This document shows, in pieces, positions 18,913 to 28,288 of a DNA stretch of 64,000 bases. Positions within the stretch are counted from its first letter, which is position 1. Every line of letters begins with the position of its first letter. Source of the stretch: Dysgonomonas sp. Marseille-P4361 (GTDB taxonomy: Bacteria > Bacteroidota > Bacteroidia > Bacteroidales > Dysgonomonadaceae); assembly GCF_900343125.1 (NCBI RefSeq), contig NZ_OPYL01000001.1, positions 806,001 through 870,000 on the forward strand, in the 5' to 3' direction. The position numbers and the translations under genes are program-made. Under the pieces are notes generated by a model. That model was given only the letters and a program-made list of their open reading frames with translations, was not told the DNA's origin and ran no database searches.

Positions 18913-20373
18913 TTAAAGGCTATCGCCAAAGTCTTCTTTAAATTTAGCCATCAATTGCTGTGGCCAATCGCTAACAGGTTCCAATCCTCCCATAAAGAAA
19001 CGTAATACCGGTGGCTCGTCCACGAATCTCAATCCACCGATGAGGTGACGATTTTCATATAGCCATGTCATGCGATCTTCCACATACTTTATCTGAGAAA
19101 GAGTAAATACTCTACGAGGAATAGCCAGACGAAGAAGTTCCATGTCTGCATATGTTTCATTTCCGTACTCATCCCGTTGGTTAGAAACAGATCCTCGCTC
19201 CATACCTCTGACTCCGGAGATTAAGAAGAATGCAGCAGCAAGCGAACCTGCAGGGTATTCCGATTGAGGAATGTGTGAGCAAATCTCCATTGCGTTAACA
19301 TGCGCACCTAATACTCCTGCCGGGGTAACCATAGGGATACCTTTTTTTACTAATGAATTAACTAGATATTCAATGAACATAGGACTCTGGCAAATCATAC
19401 CTTCATCTAATGTTTCGTATAAGCCTACAGCAATAGCCTCAATTTCGCGAACAGACATTCCTCCATAAGTAAGGAACCCTTCGAAAAGAGGAATAAGTGG
19501 TTGTAATTCCTTATAGATTGTATAGTCGTTGGTGCATATCCCTCCTCCACGAGAAGAACTTAGTTTACGAGCCGAGAAATACACTAAATCGGCCAAACCT
19601 GTCATAGTCTGGATGATTTCTTTCATTGAAGCTTCCTTAAACTCTTCTTCACGTTGTTTTACAAGCCATGCATTTTCTCCAAGCAGACTGGCATCCAACA
19701 CAAGGCGAATATTGTATTTGTCAGCTATAGCGCGTACTCCTCTTAAGTTTTCGATAGAGAATGGCTGCCCTCCAATCAGGTTGGTAGATGCTTCCATTCG
19801 GATATATGGAATATTAGCAGGGCCATGTTTGTTAATACACTTCTCTAATTTTTCAAGGTTCATGTTCCCTTTGAACGGGTGAGTGCTGTTTATGACATAA
19901 GCCTCATCGTACAAAAGTTCATCAATTTTTCCTCCATATTGGGTAATATGTGCCATTGCTGTTGTGAAGTGGTAGTTCATCGGAACAATACTTCCTTTGC
20001 GCACATAAGCATTCGCTATAATGTTTTCTGCTGCACGTCCTTGATGTACAGGAAGAAGGTACTTCTTGCCTAAAACATCTTCTACTGCTTTTTGATATCT
20101 GACAAAACTTTGAGAGCCGGCATAGGCATCGTCAGCGATCATCATTGCTCCCATTTGTCTGTCGCTAAGAGCATTTGTTCCGCTGTCAGTTAACATATCT
20201 AGAAACACATCTTTAGTGTCGAGCCTGAATGTGTTATAGCCAGCTTCATTTAGGGCTTCTAGGCGGCGTTCGATGGGAACTAAGTGTAATTTTTGTACAA
20301 CACGAACTTTGTGTAATTCCAGTGGAATATCCTCTCCACTATAAAATTTAATTTTAGCAGAATTGTTTGACAT
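18913..20373 (-). CDS. Tyrosine phenol-lyase/tryptophanase family PLP enzyme, divergent, TPL-like
   Basis: A 486-residue PLP-dependent beta-eliminating lyase. The family cleaves tyrosine to phenol or tryptophan to indole, plus pyruvate and ammonia. The Schiff-base lysine is K270 (YFSARKLSSSRGG). Positions that separate the two enzymes look TPL-like: T137 (HFTTAMAH; Asp in tryptophanase), R393 (VRGMERG; Ile in E. coli tryptophanase) and F459-F460 (VLRFFMGG; RHF in tryptophanase). LTDSGTNALSD, DDAYAGS, HQGRAAEN, NLIGGQP and IPRRVFT are conserved. Odd points: the residue before the PLP lysine is Arg instead of Lys, the next is Leu instead of Asp, and DASLLGEN has L230 where both enzymes have the PLP-contacting Arg. 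Substrate is therefore uncertain. It stands alone, with no permease beside it. Confidence 0.82.
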   Translation of the reverse strand: MSNNSAKIKFYSGEDIPLELHKVRVVQKLHLVPIERRLEALNEAGYNTFRLDTKDVFLDMLTDSGTNALSDRQMGAMMIADDAYAGSQSFVRYQKAVEDVLGKKYLLPVHQGRAAENIIANAYVRKGSIVPMNYHFTTAMAHITQYGGKIDELLYDEAYVINSTHPFKGNMNLEKLEKCINKHGPANIPYIRMEASTNLIGGQPFSIENLRGVRAIADKYNIRLVLDASLLGENAWLVKQREEEFKEASMKEIIQTMTGLADLVYFSARKLSSSRGGGICTNDYTIYKELQPLIPLFEGFLTYGGMSVREIEAIAVGLYETLDEGMICQSPMFIEYLVNSLVKKGIPMVTPAGVLGAHVNAMEICSHIPQSEYPAGSLAAAFFLISGVRGMERGSVSNQRDEYGNETYADMELLRLAIPRRVFTLSQIKYVEDRMTWLYENRHLIGGLRFVDEPPVLRFFMGGLEPVSDWPQQLMAKFKEDFGDSL

Positions 20374-20499
20374 GATATTAGTTTTATATATATGTTAAAA
20401 ATGAAGCGGCAATATAGGAATAATTATTTAAAAGTAAGCTTTTCTGCGCTTGTTGTGTACTAAAATATGTAAAATATTCTAATGTTTGACTTTTTGTAT

Positions 20500-23175
20500 T
20501 TAGTACATGTAGTCGTCATCGCTTGTGTTTTCACTTCCTTTAGTCTTGAACCGGTAAGAAAAGCTTAGCATGAAATATCGGTCTATATTGTTAGACCAGG
20601 AATAGTTGTAGTCGCTTCCGTTTATCATTCTCATCTCATTGTTCTTGTCATCAAGGATATCTACAAACTGAGCTCTTAATGTACCTTGTTTCTTTAGAAC
20701 AAGCTTTTCGATAGAGGCGCTCCATAATAACTCACTGTTTTTAGATCCTTCTCCATATCCTGATAATAAGATCCAGTTAACATTGTTTGATACAGTGAAG
20801 TCATAAGGAAGTTTCCATTTTATGTTATTGCTGAAGCTATATCGGGTATTGCTTGATCTCTCTTTTTCTGATAAATTATTAAATGAGATGTTTTGTCCTA
20901 CAGATACGCGTAAAGATGATTCAAATTTGTCAGAGTTGAACCGAATATAGCTGCTTGGAGTGAAAGAAATAGTTTGAATAACGGATTTCTCTCCATTTGT
21001 ATATCCTATACTCTTATTGTAATATATGTTTGGATCGAATGAGATTTGGAACTTTTTATTCTTCAAAGGGGTGTTGTATGTTGCATACAGAAAGGCATTC
21101 ATATTGCCATCTACATTCTTGTATGTGCTAAACCTATTCCCGTTTTTGTCAATAATTGTATAGTCGGCAATGTTGTTGAATGTATAGCTTAGGTTGAACG
21201 AAAGGTTTATATAGCGCCCTGATTCGTAATCTGATTTCATAAAATAAGCTCCTATGCGATTACTATAACTTGTCTTTAAGTTTGGGTTCCCTACCGATCG
21301 TGATAATGAATTGTGGACAATAGTATCTCCTGAAAGCTGACGAGAACTTGGCTGAGAAGTACTGCCGGAGTAATCAAAAATCCATCTTGTATTTTCGTTT
21401 GGCTGCAATCCGAACTGAATAGCTGGCGAGAAATTAATTGTATTTTGTGTAATATCCTCTATTATAGAATCTCCTAGATTTATTATATTATTTGAATATG
21501 TAGGGTCAATGTTGAATCCTATGGAATAATTATATTTTTCTTTTGTTGATTGAAATCTTACATTTACGTTATGTGCTCTGAAGGTGCTTTTGCTTACACG
21601 TGTATAGGTGCTATCTACTATTGTATATTCTCCGTTTTCGTTTTTTCTTCTGGCATCATTGTCCCTTTCCGACTTACTCGTCCTATATGAGTATTGAAAT
21701 TGTAGTAGGTTGTCTTTTCCCAGAGGTTCTACATAGCTGATAGAAGCACCGTAACTTGTCGACTTGTTTTTAGTTGTAGATATGTTGTCTATAATTCTGT
21801 CAGGTATGGTGTCCGGATAGGTCGTTCTAGAATAGTTGTTTCCGTCCGAGTTCCCATTCCTTATAGAGTTATTTATGCTTAGTCGTATACTTCTGCCTTT
21901 CGAATTTAATTTTCTACTAATCATAAAGTAATTATTGTTGTTGAAATTTTTATTCTCTGTAGAGGATGATGAAAACCCTGTTGTAGGATTCATATTTGTT
22001 ACGTAAGAAGAGTCGGAAGAATAAGACTCGGATATGTTATTACTTAGCCCGAAACTACTTCTTATAAAAATAGTGGTTAACGAATCGGGCTTCCAATCTA
22101 AGTTTACCCGAGCATTTCCTGAGTTGCTTTTATCTTTATAGTTGCTACTTCCAAAACTGTATCTGTCTATCAATGAAGTGTAAGATTCATTTTTGTTCTC
22201 GTTCCTGCTTTTATTGTAGGTGTAATCCACACTTCCGTTTATTTTAATTTTATCCGAAGGGTTTACATTAAAGTTAGCTCCGACGTCTTTATTTACATTA
22301 TCGCCGTTTCCCATCATGCCTCCATTCCTAGGAGCATTTCCTCCTTGCCCTATCAAAGAGTATTGGTTGTCGCCATGCATTCTATTCAAACTAAAGTTTC
22401 CTTGATAGCGGTCGTTGCTACCATATCCAGCTTCAGCATTCCCGAAAACCGACTTTTTGAATTCTTCCTTGATAACTAGATTCAATACCTGAGGCGGATC
22501 CTGATCTTTTACTCCACTTGTTTTCGCTTCTTCAGACTGTTCTTTAAATAACTGAAGGTTTTTGATCATGTTTGCTGGTAAATTGTTCAGAGCGAAAGCA
22601 ATATCTTCCCCAAAGAACTCGTTACCATCTACCAATATTTTTTGAATTGGTTTTCCATTCGCCTTTATATTCCCATTCGCCTCAATCTCTATCCCCGGTA
22701 TTTTTTTTATTAAGTCTTGTAATAGCTCATGTTCTTCTGTTTTGAATGCTCCGGCATTGTATTGGATCGTGTCCCCCTTTACCTGTATGTCTGGAACCTT
22801 TCCTTCAACAACAGTAGCTTCAAGTTCGATAGGGGCTTCTTCTAGCAGAATGTCACCTAATGAATAGCTGATTTCCTTGTCATTGGTGTTAATATTCTTA
22901 AAAAAACTTTTATATCCAATAAAAGATACTTCCAAGATGTATTTATTTTTTTTAGCTATGGTAAGACGAAAGGTTCCATCTTCTGTGGTAGATGTGCCTT
23001 GTGTATAAAGACTATCTGTTTCGGTAAGGAGTCTCACCGAAGCAAAAGGGATAGGTTCTTTTGTCTCATTGTAAAGAACTTTTCCTTGTATCGTTTTCCC
23101 AGATTTCTGTCCTGTCGTTTGGGCAATGCCGCAAAGTGAGATTAAAGACAGAAATATGAGATAGAAATACTTCAT
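20500..23175 (-). CDS. Outer membrane beta-barrel protein, TonB-receptor-like with carboxypeptidase-like N domain
   Basis: An 891-residue protein from the ATG at 23175, which begins a signal peptide (MKYFYLIFLSLISLCGIAQ); the in-frame start 75 bases upstream lies before the promoter and is rejected. Domains: CarboxypepD_reg-like fold (about 30-115, KTIQGKVLYNETKEPIPFAS), a plug-like segment (about 125-230, IKKIPGIEIEANGNIKANGK and KILVDGNEFFGEDIAFALN), then a long Ser/Asn-rich barrel ending in FMLSFSYRF plus a short tail. This is the outer membrane beta-barrel family whose members lack a clear TonB box; substrate unknown. A second family member lies at 61197-63995. Confidence 0.87.
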   Translation of the reverse strand: MKYFYLIFLSLISLCGIAQTTGQKSGKTIQGKVLYNETKEPIPFASVRLLTETDSLYTQGTSTTEDGTFRLTIAKKNKYILEVSFIGYKSFFKNINTNDKEISYSLGDILLEEAPIELEATVVEGKVPDIQVKGDTIQYNAGAFKTEEHELLQDLIKKIPGIEIEANGNIKANGKPIQKILVDGNEFFGEDIAFALNNLPANMIKNLQLFKEQSEEAKTSGVKDQDPPQVLNLVIKEEFKKSVFGNAEAGYGSNDRYQGNFSLNRMHGDNQYSLIGQGGNAPRNGGMMGNGDNVNKDVGANFNVNPSDKIKINGSVDYTYNKSRNENKNESYTSLIDRYSFGSSNYKDKSNSGNARVNLDWKPDSLTTIFIRSSFGLSNNISESYSSDSSYVTNMNPTTGFSSSSTENKNFNNNNYFMISRKLNSKGRSIRLSINNSIRNGNSDGNNYSRTTYPDTIPDRIIDNISTTKNKSTSYGASISYVEPLGKDNLLQFQYSYRTSKSERDNDARRKNENGEYTIVDSTYTRVSKSTFRAHNVNVRFQSTKEKYNYSIGFNIDPTYSNNIINLGDSIIEDITQNTINFSPAIQFGLQPNENTRWIFDYSGSTSQPSSRQLSGDTIVHNSLSRSVGNPNLKTSYSNRIGAYFMKSDYESGRYINLSFNLSYTFNNIADYTIIDKNGNRFSTYKNVDGNMNAFLYATYNTPLKNKKFQISFDPNIYYNKSIGYTNGEKSVIQTISFTPSSYIRFNSDKFESSLRVSVGQNISFNNLSEKERSSNTRYSFSNNIKWKLPYDFTVSNNVNWILLSGYGEGSKNSELLWSASIEKLVLKKQGTLRAQFVDILDDKNNEMRMINGSDYNYSWSNNIDRYFMLSFSYRFKTKGSENTSDDDYMY

Positions 23176-23198
23176 CCGTATATTGTATTTTAGATTCA

Positions 23199-23230
23199 CG
23201 AAGATAGTTTTTTTAATATAGAGTATGAAA
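23199..23230 (-). promoter_or_regulatory. Promoter of the beta-barrel gene (minus strand)
   Basis: On the minus strand: TTTC (23230-23227), 20 bases, TATCTTCG (23206-23199). It sits 24 bases before the start at 23175 and supports that start. Confidence 0.55.
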
Positions 23231-23258
23231 TAGCCAGAATTCGTTAACAATATTCAAC

Positions 23259-23287
23259 TTTTATGTCAAAAAAAAATGTTTACTTTG
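23259..23287 (+). promoter_or_regulatory. Candidate promoter of glyS
   Basis: TTTT at 23259-23262, 18 bases, then TACTTTG at 23281-23287. It lies about 55 bases before glyS and is back to back with the minus-strand promoter above. Confidence 0.42.
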
Positions 23288-23341
23288 TGTGCGTTATTCA
23301 AAATGCATATAAACAGAACGTTAAAAAATAATTGAAGGTAT

Positions 23342-24877
23342 ATGTCAGAAGATGTTTTTAAGAAAATAGTTTCACACTGTAAAGAGTATGGCTTTGTTTT
23401 TCAGTCTAGCGAAATTTATGATGGCTTAAGCGCTGTTTACGACTATGGACAAATGGGGGTGGAGCTTAAAAACAATATAAAAAAATACTGGTGGGACAGC
23501 ATGGTGTTGTTGCATGAAAATGTAGTCGGTATCGACTCTGCTATATTTATGCATCCTACTATTTGGAAAGCATCAGGACACGTTGATGCCTTTAATGATC
23601 CGTTGATTGATAATAAAGACAGTAAGAAGCGTTATCGTGCCGATGTTCTGGTTGAGGATTATCTGGCAAAGATTGATGAGAAAATAGATAAAGAAGTAGA
23701 AAAAGCAGCAAAACGTTTTGGAGATAGTTTCGATGAAGCAATGTTCCGTCAAACAAATCCGCGCGTTTTGGAAAACAAGAAGAAACGTGATGAAGTGCAT
23801 GAGCGATTTGCAAAAGCACTGAATGATAATAACCTTGAGGAATTGCGCCAGATTATTGTTGATTGCGAAATAGTTGACCCTATCAGTGGGACGCGTAACT
23901 GGACTGATGTTCGTCAGTTCAATCTAATGTTCTCTACCGAAATGGGATCTACTGCCGATGGGGCTATGAAAGTTTATCTTCGTCCCGAAACAGCACAAGG
24001 TATCTTTGTGAACTTCCTTAATGTGCAAAAAACAGGTAGAATGAAAATTCCTTTTGGTATTGCACAAATAGGTAAAGCTTTCCGTAACGAGATTGTTGCG
24101 CGTCAGTTTGTGTTCCGTATGCGTGAGTTTGAACAAATGGAAATGCAATTTTTTGTTCGTCCGGGAGAAGAGCTAGATTGGTTCGAGAAGTGGAAAGAAA
24201 CTCGTATGAGATGGCATAAGGCTCTTGGTTTTGGAGATCATAAATACCGTTTCCACGATCATGATAAATTGGCTCACTATGCAAATGCTGCGACAGATGT
24301 GGAATTTGAAATGCCTTTTGGCTTTAAAGAAGTAGAAGGAATTCATTCTCGTACCGATTTTGACTTGAGTAGTCATGAGAAGTTTTCTGGTAAAAAAATA
24401 CAATATTTCGATCCCGAACTCAATAAATCATATGTTCCTTACGTTGTAGAGACATCTATCGGCGTAGATCGTATGTTCTTGTCTATAATGTCAGCAGCTT
24501 ATTGCGAAGAGGAACTGGATGGAGGAGAATCTAGAGTGGTATTAAAATTGCCTGCTGCTTTGGCTCCTATAAAGCTAGGTGTTCTTCCATTAGTGAAGAA
24601 AGATGGACTTCCTGAGAAAGCACGCGAAATTATAGATCAATTGAAGTTTGATTTTAAATGTCAATATGATGAAAAAGATAGTATAGGTAAACGTTATCGT
24701 CGTCAGGATGCTATTGGTACGCCTTACTGTGTAACAGTGGATCATCAGACATTGGAAGATAATACGGTGACTATCCGCTATCGTGATACAATGGAGCAAG
24801 AGCGTGTTGCTATAGATAAACTATCAGATATTATATCTGATAAAGTAAGTATGAAGAATTTGTTGAAAACGATTTAA
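23342..24877 (+). CDS. glyS: Glycine--tRNA ligase, homodimeric type
   Basis: Class II synthetase charging tRNA-Gly; 511 residues. Class II motif 2 and neighbouring conserved stretches are seen (LRPETAQGIFVNF, FRNEIVARQFVFRMREFEQ, EVEGIHSRTDFDL, VVETSIGVDRMFL), with the C-terminal anticodon-binding domain after about residue 400 (KLGVLPLVKKDG, GKRYRRQDAIGTPYC). This is the single-chain eukaryote-like GlyRS used by Bacteroidota rather than the GlyQ/GlyS heterotetramer. The FKBP lipoprotein gene starts 4 bases downstream, so the two probably share a transcript. Confidence 0.96.
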   Translation: MSEDVFKKIVSHCKEYGFVFQSSEIYDGLSAVYDYGQMGVELKNNIKKYWWDSMVLLHENVVGIDSAIFMHPTIWKASGHVDAFNDPLIDNKDSKKRYRADVLVEDYLAKIDEKIDKEVEKAAKRFGDSFDEAMFRQTNPRVLENKKKRDEVHERFAKALNDNNLEELRQIIVDCEIVDPISGTRNWTDVRQFNLMFSTEMGSTADGAMKVYLRPETAQGIFVNFLNVQKTGRMKIPFGIAQIGKAFRNEIVARQFVFRMREFEQMEMQFFVRPGEELDWFEKWKETRMRWHKALGFGDHKYRFHDHDKLAHYANAATDVEFEMPFGFKEVEGIHSRTDFDLSSHEKFSGKKIQYFDPELNKSYVPYVVETSIGVDRMFLSIMSAAYCEEELDGGESRVVLKLPAALAPIKLGVLPLVKKDGLPEKAREIIDQLKFDFKCQYDEKDSIGKRYRRQDAIGTPYCVTVDHQTLEDNTVTIRYRDTMEQERVAIDKLSDIISDKVSMKNLLKTI

Positions 24878-24881
24878 TCAC

Positions 24882-25496
24882 ATGAATAAAAATTTATTTG
24901 CTCTAGCGGTTCTATTCTGTACATTGTTAGTATTTGGAGCATGTTCCAAAGACGATGACGAAGTAGATGAAGAATGGAAAGCTTATAATGAAGAGTTAGC
25001 AAGAAAGGCTGCTGCAAATCCAGAATATAAATCAAGAGCTTCTCTGAGTGGAAATGGTTCTGTGTACTGGAAAAATACAGACTTTTTCGAAAAAGATGAA
25101 ACCCCTTCTCTAAAAATCACAGAGACCGGAAGCCCGTATTCTTCAGATAGCGTTGTTGCTAGATACGAAGGTTGGTACTACTTGGAAGATGGTACTAAAG
25201 TTGTTTTCGATTCAACAGAAAAAGATAATGCAACAACGGGTAGAGGTTTTCGTATTTCGGGAATGGATGCAAGTGGAACCTTCACGGGGGTTATTGACGG
25301 GTGGATTACTATGCTTACAAATATGAAAGTAGGTGATGCTGTAGAGGTTTGTATTCCTTACCGTTTGGCTTATGGAGCAGCAGGGAAATATGATTATTAT
25401 ACCGGAGTTCAGAGTATTCCGGGTTATACAACTCTTTGGTTCAATATTAAATTGTTAAAGATTATTCCGGATAACCCGAACGAGTATAAGGAATAG
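24882..25496 (+). CDS. FKBP-type peptidyl-prolyl isomerase lipoprotein, probably surface exposed
   Basis: A 204-residue lipoprotein. The signal peptide ends in the lipobox FGAC, and Cys is followed by SKDDDEVDEE, an acidic stretch resembling the Bacteroidota lipoprotein export signal that sends proteins to the cell surface. After a short linker the FKBP fold spans about 85-200, with VVARYEGWYYLEDGTKVVFD, GVIDGWITMLTNMKVGD and IPYRLAYGAAG. It should catalyse proline isomerisation during folding of exported proteins. Starts 4 bases after glyS and ends at a strong terminator. Confidence 0.9.
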   Translation: MNKNLFALAVLFCTLLVFGACSKDDDEVDEEWKAYNEELARKAAANPEYKSRASLSGNGSVYWKNTDFFEKDETPSLKITETGSPYSSDSVVARYEGWYYLEDGTKVVFDSTEKDNATTGRGFRISGMDASGTFTGVIDGWITMLTNMKVGDAVEVCIPYRLAYGAAGKYDYYTGVQSIPGYTTLWFNIKLLKIIPDNPNEYKE

Positions 25497-25521
25497 AATT
25501 TAAGATATTCTTAATATAAAG

Positions 25522-25554
25522 AAAAGAGGCTAATAGAAATATTAGCCTCTTTTT
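25522..25554. terminator. Bidirectional terminator between FKBP gene and marC
   Basis: A perfect 14-bp stem (AAAAGAGGCTAATA / TATTAGCCTCTTTT) with a GAAA tetraloop and T-rich run, between convergent genes. Confidence 0.93.
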
Positions 25555-25571
25555 GTATATAAATTATCTCC

Positions 25572-26165
25572 TTATTTTAAACTGTCAAGCAGGGTGTTGA
25601 AATTTTCGGTGAATAGCTTAACTGCAATAGCCATAACTATAACTCCAAAGAATTTTCGTAGTACATAAACACCTCCCAGTCCCAATAGCTTTTCTACAGC
25701 ATTTAGGTACTTAAGTACCAGATAGACGATAATCATGTTTAGAAATAGAGCTGTAATAATATTTACTACAGCATATTCGGCCCGCATAGATAATAAAACT
25801 GTAAATGTGCCTGGGCCGGCAATCAAGGGGAATACAATAGGTACTAAGGTTCTTGATCCTCCGGGTGCATCATTCTTGAAAACTTCAACTCCAAATATCA
25901 TCTCAACAGAAATGATGAATATGACTAATGCTCCGGCAACCGCAAAAGATGATACGTCTACATTGAATAACTCTAAAACCCATTTCCCAACAAATAGAAA
26001 AGCTGTCATGATGATAAAAGAATATACAGCTGCCTGCAAAGGGTTTACATCTTTACCCTCTCCTTTAAAATTGAGAAAAATAGGGATTGAACCGGATACG
26101 TCTATCAGTACAAACAGTACAACAAATGCACTTAGAATTTGAGTCAGATTAAATTGGAGTTCCAT
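25572..26165 (-). CDS. MarC family integral membrane protein
   Basis: A 197-residue protein of the MarC/UPF0056 family with about six membrane helices, the first at residues 8-25. Conserved family features include DVSGSIPIFLNF near the N terminus and LVPIVFPLIAGPGTFTVLL in the middle. The family was once linked to multiple antibiotic resistance but its true function is unknown. It is monocistronic, divergent from nadE. A TAACTTTG box (26199-26192 on the minus strand) upstream may be its promoter. Confidence 0.9.
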   Translation of the reverse strand: MELQFNLTQILSAFVVLFVLIDVSGSIPIFLNFKGEGKDVNPLQAAVYSFIIMTAFLFVGKWVLELFNVDVSSFAVAGALVIFIISVEMIFGVEVFKNDAPGGSRTLVPIVFPLIAGPGTFTVLLSMRAEYAVVNIITALFLNMIIVYLVLKYLNAVEKLLGLGGVYVLRKFFGVIVMAIAVKLFTENFNTLLDSLK

Positions 26166-26247
26166 ATTCTGTTGTTTATTTTATTTTTAATCAAAGTTAT
26201 CGATTTTTAATTCAAATAGAATTGTTATATAACATAAAAATCTTTCG

Positions 26248-26255
26248 TAAGTTTG
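26248..26255 (+). promoter_or_regulatory. -7 promoter box of nadE
   Basis: TAAGTTTG fits TAnnTTTG and lies 17 bases before the nadE ATG; the -33 region (TTAT at 26225-26228) is weak. The minus-strand box TAACTTTG for marC is at 26192-26199. Confidence 0.45.
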
Positions 26256-26271
26256 CAAAAATATATTGGTT

Positions 26272-28215
26272 ATGAATAACTATGGATTTGTCCGTTTTGC
26301 TGCAGCATCACCAGCAATGAGAGTGGCTGATTGCGATTATAATACAACTGAAATATTAAATATACTACACAAAGCTGAGAAAGATGATGTTGTAGCTATT
26401 GTATTTCCCGAACTCTGTATAACGGGTTATACCTGTGCTGATCTTTTTCTTAACAGATTGTTGTTAGACGAGGCTAAGACTTCTTTGATGAGAATTGTTG
26501 AAGAAACAAAGAAGCTTTCAGTTTTGGCTGTAGTAGGACTGCCTTTAGAAATATCTAACAAGTTATACAATGTTGCAGTAGTGCTAAAAGATGGTTGCAT
26601 ACACGGAATTGTACCAAAAACCTTTTTGCCTAACTATAATGAATTCTACGAAAAAAGGTGGTTTTCTTCAGTTTCGGAGCTCAAAGAGTCGGAGGTTAGT
26701 ATTTGTGGGCAAGTTGTTCCTGTAGGCTCAGATCTTATCTTTGATGTGAATGATTTTAAGTTTTCAATAGAGATTTGTGAAGATTTGTGGAGTGCGATTC
26801 CTCCTTCCAGTTTATATGCTCTGAACGGGACAGATGTAATATTTAATCTCTCTGCAAGTAATGAGATAGCAGGGAAGCATCATTACAGAAAAAGCCTTGT
26901 GAGTCATCAGTCAGCTCGTTGTCTGTCTGGTTATGTTTATGCCTCTGCCGGAAATGGAGAGTCGTCGACAGATCTTGTCTTTTCGGGAGAAACTCTGATC
27001 GCTGAAAATGGAGTGATCTTGTCAGAAGGAGAACGTTTTTCTTTTGATAATACTGTGATAACAGCAGATATAGATATTGAACGCTTAAGAAATGAACGTT
27101 TAAGAAATAAATCTTTCTCTTTGCAAGAATATTATAGGATAAACGAAATAGCCTATCGTAATATTATTATGAAATCGGAGTCCGTAGAGGATAAGGATTG
27201 TGACTTTCTTTTAAAACGATATATCTCTCCGACACCATTTATTCCCCAAGGGGATGAAAGCTTGAATGCTCATTGCGAAGAAATATTTTCATTGCAAAGT
27301 GGAGGGTTGGCTAAACGGATGTTGCATACAAGGATTAAAAATGCTGTAATTGGGGTTTCTGGAGGGCTAGATTCAACTTTGGCCTTGCTCGTTTTGGTTA
27401 AGACTTTCGATAAGTTAGGTCTTGATCGTAAGGGCATTTATGGTATAACCATGCCTGGATTTGGAACTACTGATCGTACATATGCGAATGCCATTAAGTT
27501 GATGCAGGCTTTAGGTGTTACTGTGAAAGAAATTTCGATAAGAGAGGCAACTCTACAGCATTTTGCAGATATAGACCACGACGAAAATATACACGATGTA
27601 ACATATGAAAATTCTCAGGCTCGCGAAAGAACGCAGATATTGATGGATTATGCAAATAAGGTTAATGCGTTGGTTATAGGAACGGGAGACTTGTCTGAGC
27701 TAGCCTTAGGTTGGTGTACTTACAATGGAGATCATATGTCTATGTATGCTGTAAACGTAGGGGTTCCTAAGACTTTAGTGAAAACGTTAGTGTCATGGGT
27801 TGGGGCTACTCAGATGGAAGGTGTTGTTCAGAGAGTTTTGGCAGATGTTGTTGCTACTCCCGTTAGTCCGGAACTTCTGCCGGCAGAAGGAGGTAATATG
27901 TCTCAGATAACAGAAGATTTAGTAGGCCCATATTTGTTGCACGATTTCTTTATATATTATATGTTGCGATTTGGTTTCTCTCCTAAAAAAATACTTTATC
28001 TGGCTCAGCATGCTTTTAAAGGAGAGTATTCAAGGGGAGAGATTCTAAAATGGTTGAAGGTATTTGTATCTCGTTTTTTTTCTCAGCAGTTTAAACGTTC
28101 GTGTTTACCTGATGGCCCGAAAGTAGGATCTATAAATCTTTCTCCTAGGGGAGATTTGCGTATGCCTAGTGATGCTGTGGCTTCAGTTTGGTTGAAGCAG
28201 CTTACAGACCTTTAA
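26272..28215 (+). CDS. nadE: NAD+ synthase, glutamine-hydrolysing
   Basis: Last step of NAD synthesis: amidation of deamido-NAD+ using glutamine. The 647-residue protein has an N-terminal nitrilase-fold glutaminase (about 1-290) with the Glu-Lys-Cys triad visible (Glu in VFPELCITGYTC, Lys in VPKTFLPNYNEFYE, C169 in SIEICEDLW) and a C-terminal synthetase domain with the ATP pyrophosphatase loop S363-G-G-L-D-S368. Also seen is GTGDLSELALGW. The ATG at 26272 is chosen; an in-frame TTG two codons upstream is less likely. Its own promoter box lies upstream. Confidence 0.96.
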   Translation: MNNYGFVRFAAASPAMRVADCDYNTTEILNILHKAEKDDVVAIVFPELCITGYTCADLFLNRLLLDEAKTSLMRIVEETKKLSVLAVVGLPLEISNKLYNVAVVLKDGCIHGIVPKTFLPNYNEFYEKRWFSSVSELKESEVSICGQVVPVGSDLIFDVNDFKFSIEICEDLWSAIPPSSLYALNGTDVIFNLSASNEIAGKHHYRKSLVSHQSARCLSGYVYASAGNGESSTDLVFSGETLIAENGVILSEGERFSFDNTVITADIDIERLRNERLRNKSFSLQEYYRINEIAYRNIIMKSESVEDKDCDFLLKRYISPTPFIPQGDESLNAHCEEIFSLQSGGLAKRMLHTRIKNAVIGVSGGLDSTLALLVLVKTFDKLGLDRKGIYGITMPGFGTTDRTYANAIKLMQALGVTVKEISIREATLQHFADIDHDENIHDVTYENSQARERTQILMDYANKVNALVIGTGDLSELALGWCTYNGDHMSMYAVNVGVPKTLVKTLVSWVGATQMEGVVQRVLADVVATPVSPELLPAEGGNMSQITEDLVGPYLLHDFFIYYMLRFGFSPKKILYLAQHAFKGEYSRGEILKWLKVFVSRFFSQQFKRSCLPDGPKVGSINLSPRGDLRMPSDAVASVWLKQLTDL

Positions 28216-28288
28216 TTGTTTAAATAGATAAAAAGAAGTATTCTTGTAAAATATAAATTAAAGTTTGCATATTAACTTAAAGATAGTA

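Noticed and set aside
18913-20373. Direct call as tryptophanase (tnaA)
   Set aside because: The residues that distinguish the two enzymes (Thr, Arg, Phe-Phe) are of the phenol-lyase type, and other active-site changes make either name unsafe.
20470-20510. GTACTAAA/TTTAGTAC inverted repeat at the end of the barrel gene as a terminator
   Set aside because: The loop is over 30 bases and one arm lies on the stop codon; no T run, so not convincing.
28259-28267. TAAAGTTTG as promoter of the small barrel gene
   Set aside because: The box has three bases between TA and TTTG and no matching -33 element; co-transcription with nadE is equally possible.
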